Under the pieces are notes generated by a model. The model worked only from the letters and a program-made list of their open reading frames with translations, did not search any database and had not been told where the DNA came from. Below are positions 8,207-15,382 of a stretch of DNA of 64,000 nt, in pieces. Made by a program: the position numbers and the translations under genes. The stretch is from XN24 sp035514535. GTDB taxonomy: Bacteria > Pseudomonadota > Gammaproteobacteria > Steroidobacterales > XN24. The stretch covers positions 28,916-92,915 of the forward strand of contig DATKAZ010000042.1 in the NCBI GenBank assembly GCA_035514535.1, in the 5' to 3' direction. How positions within the stretch are numbered: position 1 is the stretch's first letter; every line of letters begins with the position of its first letter.

Positions 8207-8974
8207 ATGCGGCGGGTAATTTTCAACCAGAAGGGCGGCGTCGGGAAATCGAGCATCACGGCCAATCTCGCGGCGATCAGCGCCGCGCGCGGCCGCGACA
8301 CCCTGGTGGTCGACCTCGACCCGCAGGGCAACTCGAGCCAGTACCTGCTCGGTGATGACTGGGACGCGACCGATAGCGACCTCGCCGCGTTCTTCAATGA
8401 CGCGCTGTCGATTCGCATCCTGCCGCGTGATCCGCTGAACTACCTGACGCCTACGCGGTACGAGGGACTGCACGTGCTGGCGTCCTCGCCCGACCTGTCG
8501 GAGCTGCAGGCCAAGCTGGAGTCCCGCCACAAGATCTACAAGCTCAGGGACCTGCTGCTGAAACTCGCCGAACAGTTCGACGCGATCTACGTCGACACGC
8601 CCCCCGCATACAACTTCTATACGCTGTCGGCGCTGGTGGCGGCCGAGGCGTGCCTCATCCCGTTCGATTGCGACGATTTCTCGCGTCGCGCGCTGTATAC
8701 GCTGCTGGAGAACGTCGCGGAAGCGCGTGCGGATCACAACCCCGAGTTGCGTGTCGAGGGCATCGTCATCAACCAGTTCATGGCGCGCGCCAACCTGCCG
8801 CAAAGGCTGGTTGCGGAACTGCGCGAGGAAGGCCTGCCCGTCCTCGAGAGCAAGTTGTCATCGAGCATCAAAATGCGTGAGTCGCACGAGCAGCGTATCC
8901 CGCTGATCCATCTCGCGCCGCGCCACAAGCTCACTGCGGAATTCGTCGCCCTGTTCGACGAACTGGGCGACTAA
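8207..8974 (+). CDS. ParA/MinD-family ATPase (orphan, no ParB nearby)
   Basis: A 255-residue deviant Walker-A ATPase. The P-loop is KGGVGKSS at residues 9-16, with the signature lysine at position 9 of the protein. It is followed by the switch motif DLDPQGNSSQYLL and Walker B IYVDTPPAYN. Such ATPases position chromosomes, plasmids or protein clusters. No parB or parS-like gene is adjacent, and the chromosomal parAB usually sits near the origin with gidAB, so this is probably an orphan used for something else. The nearest partner candidate is the preceding DUF1232 gene. ParA family membership is certain; the cargo is unknown. Confidence 0.9.
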   Translation: MRRVIFNQKGGVGKSSITANLAAISAARGRDTLVVDLDPQGNSSQYLLGDDWDATDSDLAAFFNDALSIRILPRDPLNYLTPTRYEGLHVLASSPDLSELQAKLESRHKIYKLRDLLLKLAEQFDAIYVDTPPAYNFYTLSALVAAEACLIPFDCDDFSRRALYTLLENVAEARADHNPELRVEGIVINQFMARANLPQRLVAELREEGLPVLESKLSSSIKMRESHEQRIPLIHLAPRHKLTAEFVALFDELGD

Positions 8975-8993
8975 GCGCTCGTCAGGCGGTCGT

Positions 8994-9686
8994 TCAGTCG
9001 GGGGCATCCCCCGCCGTTGCGCCGTCCATCATGCGTTCCTCGAGCTTTTCCCAGGCACGATGACTCGGCCCGAACACGTCTTCGTAGTCACGGATGGCCG
9101 CCTCGACGACCTTGGCCGCGTGGTCGCGCCCGTAAGTCGCTGTGATCTCGACGCCCGAGGTCATGTTCGGCCCCATCTTGTAAGTGCTGAAATAATGCTG
9201 CAGCCGCTGGATCATCACGTGCGGCACATCGCCGATGTCATGCGCCTCGCTCCAGATGTTGTCGTTGCGCAGCACGGCGATGATCTTGTCGTCAGCCTCG
9301 CCGCCGTCGATCATCTGGATGCCGCCGATGACGCAGGTGTTGAGCAGGATGTCGCCCCGCTCGATCTGGCGCTCGCTGATGACACAGATATCGAGCGGAT
9401 CGCGGTCGGCGCGCTTCGCGCCCGGCGTCAGGCGGCGGACGCGCTCGTCGCAATAAGTCTGCGGGATGAAGCCGTACAGCACGGGCGGGGCGGCCGAAGT
9501 GCGCTGGGGCCGGTCCACGATGGTGTAGCCCGACTCCTTGTCGACCTCGTACTTGACGAGGTCGAACGGCGTGATCTCGATATAGGCGCGCACTTCCAGC
9601 GGTGGATTCAGGCCCGGCATGAGCCCGTGCCACGGGTGCGGCCGCCAGCTGTGGAACTGGCCGGCCTTGTCCTTGTCGTCACTCAT
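8994..9686 (-). CDS. ppa: Inorganic pyrophosphatase (family I)
   Basis: It hydrolyses pyrophosphate, driving biosynthetic reactions in the cytoplasm. The active-site signature DRDPLDICV lies near residues 94-102, with conserved acidic and lysine residues around VKYEVDKESG. At 230 residues it is longer than E. coli Ppa (about 175), with extensions at both ends (an N-terminal WRPHPWHGLMPG segment and a C-terminal acidic tail). This matches a divergent pyrophosphatase subgroup rather than the compact E. coli type. It is transcribed alone, convergent with the ParA-like gene 19 bp away. Confidence 0.92.
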   Translation of the reverse strand: MSDDKDKAGQFHSWRPHPWHGLMPGLNPPLEVRAYIEITPFDLVKYEVDKESGYTIVDRPQRTSAAPPVLYGFIPQTYCDERVRRLTPGAKRADRDPLDICVISERQIERGDILLNTCVIGGIQMIDGGEADDKIIAVLRNDNIWSEAHDIGDVPHVMIQRLQHYFSTYKMGPNMTSGVEITATYGRDHAAKVVEAAIRDYEDVFGPSHRAWEKLEERMMDGATAGDAPD

Positions 9687-9806
9687 ATCCCCGCGACCTC
9701 CCGTTGGTGCGCCCCGAATCCGCGCGGCGGCGCCTGGCGAACAAGCTTACATGAACACGCTCGTCCATCCCGCCCCGGCCTGGCGCGCGGCTCGGCGCGG
9801 CCGCGC

Positions 9807-10772
9807 TTACCAGCGTACCAGCGCTGAGCCCCAGGTAAAGCCGCCGCCAAAGGCCTCCAGCAGGAGCAGGTCGCCGGCCTTGATGCGACCGTCGCGCACC
9901 GCGACATCGAGTGCCATCGGCACCGACGCCGCCGAAGTATTGCCGTGATCCTGGACCGTCAGGACGACCCGCTCCATCGGCATCTCAAGTTTCTTCGCGG
10001 TGGCCTGGATGATGCGAATGTTCGCCTGGTGCGGGATGAGCCAGTCGATATCCTGCTTGTCCAGCCCGTTGGCCTCGAGCGTCTCGTCGACGATCCGTCC
10101 GAGAGTGTTGACGGCAACCTTGAACACCTCGTTGCCTTTCATCTGGATGGTATTGTCACCGCCGACCGGACGCATCCCCAGCGACACGCCGCTGGGAAAA
10201 TAGAGCAGGTCCTTGTACTGGCCATCCGCGTGCAGGTGCGTAGATACCACCCCGGGCGCAGAATCCGCGCGCAACACGACCGCCCCTGCGCCATCGCCGA
10301 ACAGCACCGCCGTGGTGCGGTCGCTCCAGTCGAGCATCCGCGTGATCGTTTCCGCGCCCACCACGAGGGCCGTCCGGATCGTGCCGGTCTGGATGAACTT
10401 GTCGGCCACGGCGAGCGCGTAGATGAAGCTCGTGCAGGCGGCCTCGATGCTGAAGGCCGGACAGCCGTGCACGCCGAGCCGGCTCTGCAACAGCACACCC
10501 GCGTTGGGAAACACCTGGTCGGGCGTCGTCGTCCCGACGACAATCATGTCGATCTCGCCGGGATCCACGTCGGCCGCTGCCAGCGCGGCCCGCGCGGCAT
10601 GCTCGCAGAGGTCCGTCGTGCCCTGCCCCTCCGCAACCACGTGGCGCCGCTCGATGCCGCTGCGCGACCGGATCCACTCGGCGGTCGTATCGACCATGGT
10701 CTCGAGCTCGGCGTTCGTCAGGATCCGCTCGGGAAGATAGCGCCCGGTACCGATGATGCGCGAATAGATCAC
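9807..10772 (-). CDS. fabH: Beta-ketoacyl-ACP synthase III
   Basis: FabH condenses acetyl-CoA with malonyl-ACP to start fatty-acid synthesis. The 321-residue protein shows the catalytic triad: Cys in IEAACTSF, His in PHQANIRI and Asn in DHGNTSAAS. It also has the C-terminal FGGGFTWGSALVRW ending. The start is a GTG at 10772 that overlaps the plsX stop as GTGA. No ATG is available near the conserved N-terminus (YSRIIGTGRYLP). It is the last gene of yceD-rpmF-plsX-fabH. The usual fabD-fabG-acpP genes do not follow here, as ppa comes next. Confidence 0.97.
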   Translation of the reverse strand: MIYSRIIGTGRYLPERILTNAELETMVDTTAEWIRSRSGIERRHVVAEGQGTTDLCEHAARAALAAADVDPGEIDMIVVGTTTPDQVFPNAGVLLQSRLGVHGCPAFSIEAACTSFIYALAVADKFIQTGTIRTALVVGAETITRMLDWSDRTTAVLFGDGAGAVVLRADSAPGVVSTHLHADGQYKDLLYFPSGVSLGMRPVGGDNTIQMKGNEVFKVAVNTLGRIVDETLEANGLDKQDIDWLIPHQANIRIIQATAKKLEMPMERVVLTVQDHGNTSAASVPMALDVAVRDGRIKAGDLLLLEAFGGGFTWGSALVRW

Positions 10773-11797
10773 TCTGTGTGCTCCGGAAAGGACTGCTTCG
10801 CCATGACCTGGCCGATTCTCGTCGGTACGCCCTTCTTCGCTTCCAGCACCGCCGTCTCGATCGCGGTCGCGAATGCCGTCTCGTCCGCGCCGCCGTGACT
10901 CTTGATCACGATTCCCTGCAGGCCGACGAAGCTGGCGCCATTGTAGCGCCGTGGATCGATTCGCGCCGCGAGCGAGCGAAACAGCGGCGCCGCGCCCAGC
11001 GCCATGATCCTGCTGACCAAGCTGCGCCTGATCTCGTCGTGCGTCACCTGGGCCAGCATTCTCGCCGTACCCTCGATGGTCTTCAAAGCGACATTGCCGG
11101 TGAAGCCGTCGGTCACCACCAGGTCGACGTTGCCCGACATGATGTCGGTACCTTCGACGAACCCCTGATAGTTGAGCGGACCGGCGCGCAGCCATTGGTG
11201 GGCCTGCTTGAGCGTGCCGCTTCCCTTGATGTCCTCCGTGCCGATATTGAGCAAGCCGACGCGAGGCCGCTGCAGGCCGTAAAGGTCGCACGCCACGATG
11301 TCTCCCATGACGGCGAACTCGCACAACTGGCGCGCCGTGCAGACCGAGTTCGCACCCAGGTCGAGCATAATGGTCTGGCCGCCGAGCGCCGGGATCGCGG
11401 CGATGATGGCGGGACGATCCACGCCCGGCAGCGTCTTGAGGACGAATTTCGCGGTCGCCATCAGCGCGCCGGTATTGCCCGCGCTGACACACGCGTCGGC
11501 GCGGCCCTCGCGGACGAGGTTGATCGCGAGCCGCATGGAGGAGTCACGCTTGCGGCGCAACGCCTCCCCCGGCGGTTCGTCCATCGTGACGACCTGGCTG
11601 GCGGCGTGGACGGTAACTCGTTTGCGCAGGGCGGCGGAGCGGTGCTCGAGCAGCGGAAGGATTTCGTTCGGCAGACCGACGAGGATCGCCGCCAGGTCCG
11701 GCTCCCTGCGCAACAGGCCGAGGGTCGCACCGACCGGGACAGCAGGCGCGCTGTCCCCGCCCATGGCGTCGATCGCTATGGTCAGCGGGTGGGACAT
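10769..11797 (-). CDS. plsX: Phosphate acyltransferase PlsX
   Basis: PlsX converts acyl-ACP to acyl-phosphate for the first acylation of glycerol-3-phosphate. The conserved N-terminus LTIAIDAMGGD and the later motifs SAGNTGALMA, LDLGANSVC and VVTDGFTGNV identify it. The ATG at 11797 puts the start in line with the family (342 residues). However, a GTG at 11833 has a strong GGAGG at a 5-bp spacing and would add 12 residues. That alternative start lies inside a GC-rich hairpin. The gene couples to fabH through a GTGA overlap. Confidence 0.95.
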   Translation of the reverse strand: MSHPLTIAIDAMGGDSAPAVPVGATLGLLRREPDLAAILVGLPNEILPLLEHRSAALRKRVTVHAASQVVTMDEPPGEALRRKRDSSMRLAINLVREGRADACVSAGNTGALMATAKFVLKTLPGVDRPAIIAAIPALGGQTIMLDLGANSVCTARQLCEFAVMGDIVACDLYGLQRPRVGLLNIGTEDIKGSGTLKQAHQWLRAGPLNYQGFVEGTDIMSGNVDLVVTDGFTGNVALKTIEGTARMLAQVTHDEIRRSLVSRIMALGAAPLFRSLAARIDPRRYNGASFVGLQGIVIKSHGGADETAFATAIETAVLEAKKGVPTRIGQVMAKQSFPEHTE

Positions 11798-11817
11798 GAG
11801 GCAGGAGCGACGGCACG

Positions 11818-11840
11818 GGGCGAGGTCGCGCACCTCGCCC
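11818..11840 (-). promoter_or_regulatory. GC hairpin covering the alternative plsX start
   Basis: GGGCGAGGT and ACCTCGCCC form a perfect 9-bp stem around a 5-nt loop, just after the rpmF stop codon. The hairpin contains the alternative GTG start of plsX (11833) and partly covers its GGAGG sequence. There is no T-run, so a simple terminator is unlikely. It may tune plsX translation or protect the rpmF message end. Confidence 0.5.
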
Positions 11841-11848
11841 TCCGACGG

Positions 11849-12040
11849 TTACTCCTCGTCCGGCACCGTCGGGGTTTCGATGACCTTGTTGCCGCGGTAG
11901 AAGCCGTCGGCGGAGACATGGTGACGACGATGCGTCTCGCCGCTGGTCGGGTCAACCGACAATGTCGGCTTGCCGAGCGCGTCGTGCGAGCGCCGCATGT
12001 CGCGCCTCGATGAAGTCTTGCGATTCTTTTGTACAGCCAT
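11849..12040 (-). CDS. rpmF: 50S ribosomal protein L32
   Basis: A 63-residue basic protein starting MAVQKNRKTSSRRDMRRSHD, with the family motif SGETHRRHHVSADGFYRG. It lacks the zinc-binding cysteines of some L32 forms, like the E. coli protein. It lies between yceD (19 bp upstream) and plsX, the standard arrangement coupling ribosome and membrane lipid synthesis. A C-terminal acidic tail (TPTVPDEE) extends slightly beyond E. coli L32. Confidence 0.98.
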   Translation of the reverse strand: MAVQKNRKTSSRRDMRRSHDALGKPTLSVDPTSGETHRRHHVSADGFYRGNKVIETPTVPDEE

Positions 12041-12059
12041 GGTGGCGATGCTCCGTCAA

Positions 12060-12611
12060 TCAGTTCCTGCGCTTGAGTTCGGCGAGCACCGCAAACGGGC
12101 TCGACGAGCTTGTGCCGCCCGCCGCGGGCTCGAGTGCCGCCAGCTTTTTCGCCAGCGCCCCGCAATCCTCGCTGCGCTCGTGCACGGGGAAGGCCGGCAC
12201 CGAGAGCAACGCTTCATCCTCGAGCAGTTGCCGCAGCGTAACCCCCGGCGCCAGCTCGCAATGCTCGAACCCGGCCGCCGTGGCAGCCTCCCCGAGCTGG
12301 TCCTCGCGACCGAAAAACAACTTCGGCCGTACCCGCAATTCGAACGGCATCTCCTCCAGGCAACGCTGACACACGCAGCGCAGTGTCGCGCCCAGCTCGC
12401 CCTCGAGCACCGGTACGCCATTGGCATCTTCGCGTACCTGCACGTCGATGCTCACGTTCCGGCCTGCCGTTGCAGCCGCCCGGTCTTTTGCCGCCCGTCC
12501 GTCGAGCGACGCCAGCCGCTCCCACTCCTGCAGGGGTGATTCGGCCTGCAGGCGCCAGGCCCGGGCGGCGAGCGCTGCAGGCTCGAACAACCGGTCAAGC
12601 TCAGCGGACAT
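12060..12611 (-). CDS. yceD: YceD/DUF177 protein (23S rRNA accumulation protein)
   Basis: A 183-residue member of the DUF177 family, found upstream of rpmF in most bacteria and linked to 23S rRNA accumulation. The family's paired cysteines appear as CVCQRCLEEM around residue 83, with a third in FEHCELAPG and a fourth in SEDCGAL. The C-terminal signature is FAVLAELKRR. It is the first gene of the yceD-rpmF-plsX-fabH unit and is preceded by a near-consensus promoter. Confidence 0.92.
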   Translation of the reverse strand: MSAELDRLFEPAALAARAWRLQAESPLQEWERLASLDGRAAKDRAAATAGRNVSIDVQVREDANGVPVLEGELGATLRCVCQRCLEEMPFELRVRPKLFFGREDQLGEAATAAGFEHCELAPGVTLRQLLEDEALLSVPAFPVHERSEDCGALAKKLAALEPAAGGTSSSSPFAVLAELKRRN

Positions 12612-12620
12612 AAGCCGGCT

Positions 12621-12650
12621 AGAATATCGGCACAGCGACCTTCCTGTCAA
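12621..12650 (-). promoter_or_regulatory. Promoter of yceD-rpmF-plsX-fabH
   Basis: On the minus strand a perfect -35 TTGACA (12645-12650) is followed after 18 bp by TATTCT (12621-12626), only about 10 bp before the yceD ATG. The very short leader is unusual. Transcription would start almost at the start codon, so the message may be nearly leaderless unless a further promoter exists. Confidence 0.6.
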
Positions 12651-12707
12651 AATCCTGGTCAGCCGGCGTTTTGCCCCGGGGCAGCCGCCCGCGGTAACCT
12701 GCGTACC

Positions 12708-13319
12708 ATGCAAGCAAGTCACCGACCTGGCGCTGCTCCGGCCCGACTTGTCCTCGCGTCCGGCTCGCCCTATCGCCGTGCCCTGCTGGAGCGCCTCGGG
12801 CTGCCGTTCGAACAGGACCCTCCAGCCGTTGACGAGCGCATCGATGCCGGCGAGGCTCCGGCCGACGCCGTCATGCGACTCGCGCGCGCCAAGGCCGCGA
12901 GAGTCCTGGCGCGCCATCCCGGCGCGATCGTCATCGGCTCCGACCAGCTTGCCGTCCGGGGAGACGACATTCTCGGCAAGCCGCTCGATGCGGCCCGGGC
13001 GGCCGAACAACTGACTCTTTCGGCCGGCCGGGACGTCGAGTTCCTGACGGGCGTCTGCGTCCTCAGCGCCGCCCGGCCCGCCGAGCCGGAAGAACACATG
13101 GACATCACGCGGGTCGTGTTCCGGCCGTTGACGCCGGAGGAGATTCGCCAGTACGTGGCGCGCGACAACCCGACTGATTGCGCGGGCGGCTTTCGGGCCG
13201 AGGGGCTGGGAATCGCCTTGTTCGAGCGCATCGACAGCCAGGACCCGACGGGGCTCATCGGTCTGCCCCTGATCTGGCTGGCGCAGGCACTGCGCCGCCT
13301 CGGCATGCCGGTCCTCTAG
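12708..13319 (+). CDS. Maf/YceF-type nucleotide pyrophosphatase
   Basis: Maf proteins hydrolyse non-canonical or methylated nucleoside triphosphates. The signature LVLASGSPYRRALLERLGL lies at residues 14-32, and the catalytic Asp is in IGSDQLAV. DERIDAGEAP and GGFRAEGLG are further family blocks. Position next to yceD-rpmF and the sequence PYRR suggest the YceF (7-methyl-GTP) subgroup. The N-terminus is about 12 residues longer than usual. It runs divergently from yceD and its stop overlaps the stop of the HAD gene by 4 bp. Confidence 0.92.
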   Translation: MQASHRPGAAPARLVLASGSPYRRALLERLGLPFEQDPPAVDERIDAGEAPADAVMRLARAKAARVLARHPGAIVIGSDQLAVRGDDILGKPLDAARAAEQLTLSAGRDVEFLTGVCVLSAARPAEPEEHMDITRVVFRPLTPEEIRQYVARDNPTDCAGGFRAEGLGIALFERIDSQDPTGLIGLPLIWLAQALRRLGMPVL

Positions 13320-14008
13320 GACCTGTTTACACCTGGCCGGTCGTCGCGACGGTAGGCTTGCTCCAGCACCCGCGGCAGGGCCTCGATCGCATCGATGCAC
13401 GCCCGCGGCCCGCAAGGGCGCAGCCTTTCCAGCGCATGAGCGCCGTAGCACACTGCGATTGAGGCGACCCCCGCGCGGCGCGCCATTTCGAGGTCCCACT
13501 CGGTGTCGCCGACCATCATCGTTTCGTCCGGACCGGCGCCCAGGCTGGACATCAGCTCCAGCAGCATGTCCGGGTGGGGCTTGGAGCGGGTCTCGTCGGC
13601 GGTGCGTGACCCGGCGATGAACGGGCCGAGCCCGGTGGCGGCGAGGTCGCGATCAAGTCCGCGGCGACTCTTGCCGGTGGCGACCGCCAGCACGAAACCA
13701 CGCCCCGAGAGTTCCGCGATGACCTCCGCGACCCGGTCGAACAGCCGCGCGGTCTGTAATTCCGGCGCGAAGAAATGCTCCCGGTAGGCCGTGACGAACG
13801 GCGTGTAGGAATCCGGGCCGAGCTCGGGGAACAACCGTTGCCAGGATTCCTGCAGGCCGAGCCCGATGATGTCCCGGATCGCTTCCGGCGGGCGCGCCGG
13901 CAATTCGAGCTGGGCGATGGCCCGGGTGGCGGCGGCCACGATCTGGCCGGTGGAGTCCATCAGCGTCCCGTCCCAGTCGAACACCACCAGGCGTGACCGC
14001 CTAGCCAT
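13316..14008 (-). CDS. HAD-superfamily phosphatase (Gph-like) downstream of rluC
   Basis: A 230-residue HAD subfamily IA hydrolase. Motif I is FDWDGTLMDS (residues 9-18), motif II lies in VATGKSRRGLD, motif III in KPHPD and motif IV in MMVGDTEWDLEMA. It resembles phosphoglycolate phosphatase, but the natural substrate of this rluC-linked member is not established. The ATG at 14008 overlaps the rluC stop by 8 bp, so the two genes are coupled. It ends tail to tail with maf. Confidence 0.88.
   Translation of the reverse strand: MARRSRLVVFDWDGTLMDSTGQIVAAATRAIAQLELPARPPEAIRDIIGLGLQESWQRLFPELGPDSYTPFVTAYREHFFAPELQTARLFDRVAEVIAELSGRGFVLAVATGKSRRGLDRDLAATGLGPFIAGSRTADETRSKPHPDMLLELMSSLGAGPDETMMVGDTEWDLEMARRAGVASIAVCYGAHALERLRPCGPRACIDAIEALPRVLEQAYRRDDRPGVNRS
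13319..13340. repeat. Degenerate copy of the GGGCCTGTTCACACTTGGCC repeat
   Basis: The sequence GGACCTGTTTACACCTGGCC directly follows the maf stop codon. It matches the repeats at 26895-26916 and 30511-30554 with a few substitutions. It lies within the end of the HAD gene, so it is partly coding. Confidence 0.65.
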
Positions 14009-14963
14009 GGTGCGTTTCCAGCTGCGACAGCACTTCGCCCAGGTCGTCCGGCAGCGGCGCGGAAAACATGCGCCATTCACCGCTGACCGGATCTTCCCAG
14101 CCCACCGAGGCGGCGTGCAGGAACAGCCGCTCGAGCCCCAGCGATTTCATCCTGCGATTGTAATCGCGGTCGCCGTAGCGCTCGTCGCCCGCCAGCGGGT
14201 GTCCCGCCTCGGCCGCCTGGACCCGTATCTGGTGAGTGCGCCCCGTCATGATCCTGACCTCCAGCAGGGAGGCCGCCGAGCCGATTTCCACCGGGCGAAA
14301 TATGCTCGCCGCGGCCTTGCCGCTCTCGTCGACGGTCACCACCCGCTCGCCGCCGCGCACACTCTTTCGCAGCCGGTCCTCGAGGCGCACCTGGCCGAGT
14401 TCCCACCGGCCTTTGACGAGGGCGAGGTAGCGTTTTTCGACCCGGCCCTCGCGCAGCAGCTCATGCAGGCTGCGCAGCGTGCTGCGCCGCTTTGCGATCA
14501 GCAGGCAGCCGCTCGTCTCGCGGTCGAGGCGGTGCACCAGCTCCAGGTACGGCGCCTCCGGCCGCGCGGCACGCAGCGCCTCGATGACCCCGTGCGACAG
14601 GCCGCTGCCGCCGTGCACGGCGATTCCGGAAGGCTTGTCCAGCACGATCAGCCGCTCGTCCTCGTGCAGGATCCGTGCTTCGAGCCGCACCCCTGCCGCC
14701 CTGCCCCTGGCAGGGATCGTGCCGGGCTCCGGGCGCCGGACCGGGGGCAGCCGCACGACGTCGCCGGCCGCCAGGCGATAGTCGGGCTTCACCCGCCCCT
14801 TGTTGACCCGGACTTCGCCCTTGCGCAGCAGGCGATAGACGTGCGACTTCGGCACGCCCTTCAGGCGCGTGAGCAGGAAATTGTCGAGCCGCTGGCCCGC
14901 CGCGTCCTCGGAAATCTGGACGAGTTCCACTGACGGCCGGCTCCCGGCGGTTGCTGAAATCAA
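14001..14963 (-). CDS. rluC: 23S rRNA pseudouridine synthase RluC
   Basis: RluC makes pseudouridines at 955, 2504 and 2580 of 23S rRNA. The 320-residue protein has an N-terminal S4 RNA-binding domain (GQRLDNFLLTRLKGVPKSHV). The catalytic domain carries the Asp147 motif HRLDRETSG, then TGRTHQIRVQ near the end. The start is TTG at 14963. It is supported by an excellent GGAGGAG at the right spacing and by no suitable ATG. It is divergent from rne across a 419-bp region, the usual arrangement in gammaproteobacteria. Confidence 0.96.
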   Translation of the reverse strand: MISATAGSRPSVELVQISEDAAGQRLDNFLLTRLKGVPKSHVYRLLRKGEVRVNKGRVKPDYRLAAGDVVRLPPVRRPEPGTIPARGRAAGVRLEARILHEDERLIVLDKPSGIAVHGGSGLSHGVIEALRAARPEAPYLELVHRLDRETSGCLLIAKRRSTLRSLHELLREGRVEKRYLALVKGRWELGQVRLEDRLRKSVRGGERVVTVDESGKAAASIFRPVEIGSAASLLEVRIMTGRTHQIRVQAAEAGHPLAGDERYGDRDYNRRMKSLGLERLFLHAASVGWEDPVSGEWRMFSAPLPDDLGEVLSQLETHHG

Positions 14964-15382
14964 ATTCTCCTCCCGGATTCAGGAGCTTAGCGATTGCTGA
15001 GGCGTCGGGCCGTTGTTATAGTACGACACGGGCCGCGCGCCACGCTCCCGCAATTGAGCACCCGGGCGTGTGCACGGCCGCAGGCTACGGGTCGGTCGCG
15101 AAGCGTTCGCTGGCCGACATGCAATAGGTTTCTTTCCATCGCTCGGCCGAAGCCCCACCTGCCTCCGCAAGGCGGATGACCAGGAGAGGGGTGTGCACAG
15201 CAGGCCGCGGGCGGTGCCCGGCACGGATGAAATGACCGGCATTCTGCACATGGTCCTCATCGCTCTCCTGCCGACCCTGCACCTCGGGGGCGCTGCGTCG
15301 TGCCCGAACCCGTCCCGCGTCCGCGAGCGCGCCCCCGGCATCGGGAGGCCCACGGCCGACCTGGATCTGCGAGTCCCAATTC
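14964..15382 (+). promoter_or_regulatory. rne promoter and long 5' leader
   Basis: This 419-bp stretch holds no gene. A -35 TTGCTG (14994-14999) and a -10 TATAGT (15017-15022) are spaced by exactly 17 bp. Transcription would start near 15029, giving a leader of about 354 nt. E. coli rne has a leader of similar length through which RNase E controls its own mRNA. Leader length and position suggest the same feedback, although I could not identify the specific hairpins by eye. The rluC promoter must also lie here on the other strand. Confidence 0.7.

Noticed and set aside
9687..9806. Possible promoter or small RNA between ppa and fabH
   Set aside because: I saw only GC-rich inverted stretches without a T-run and no convincing -35/-10 pair, so nothing could be supported.
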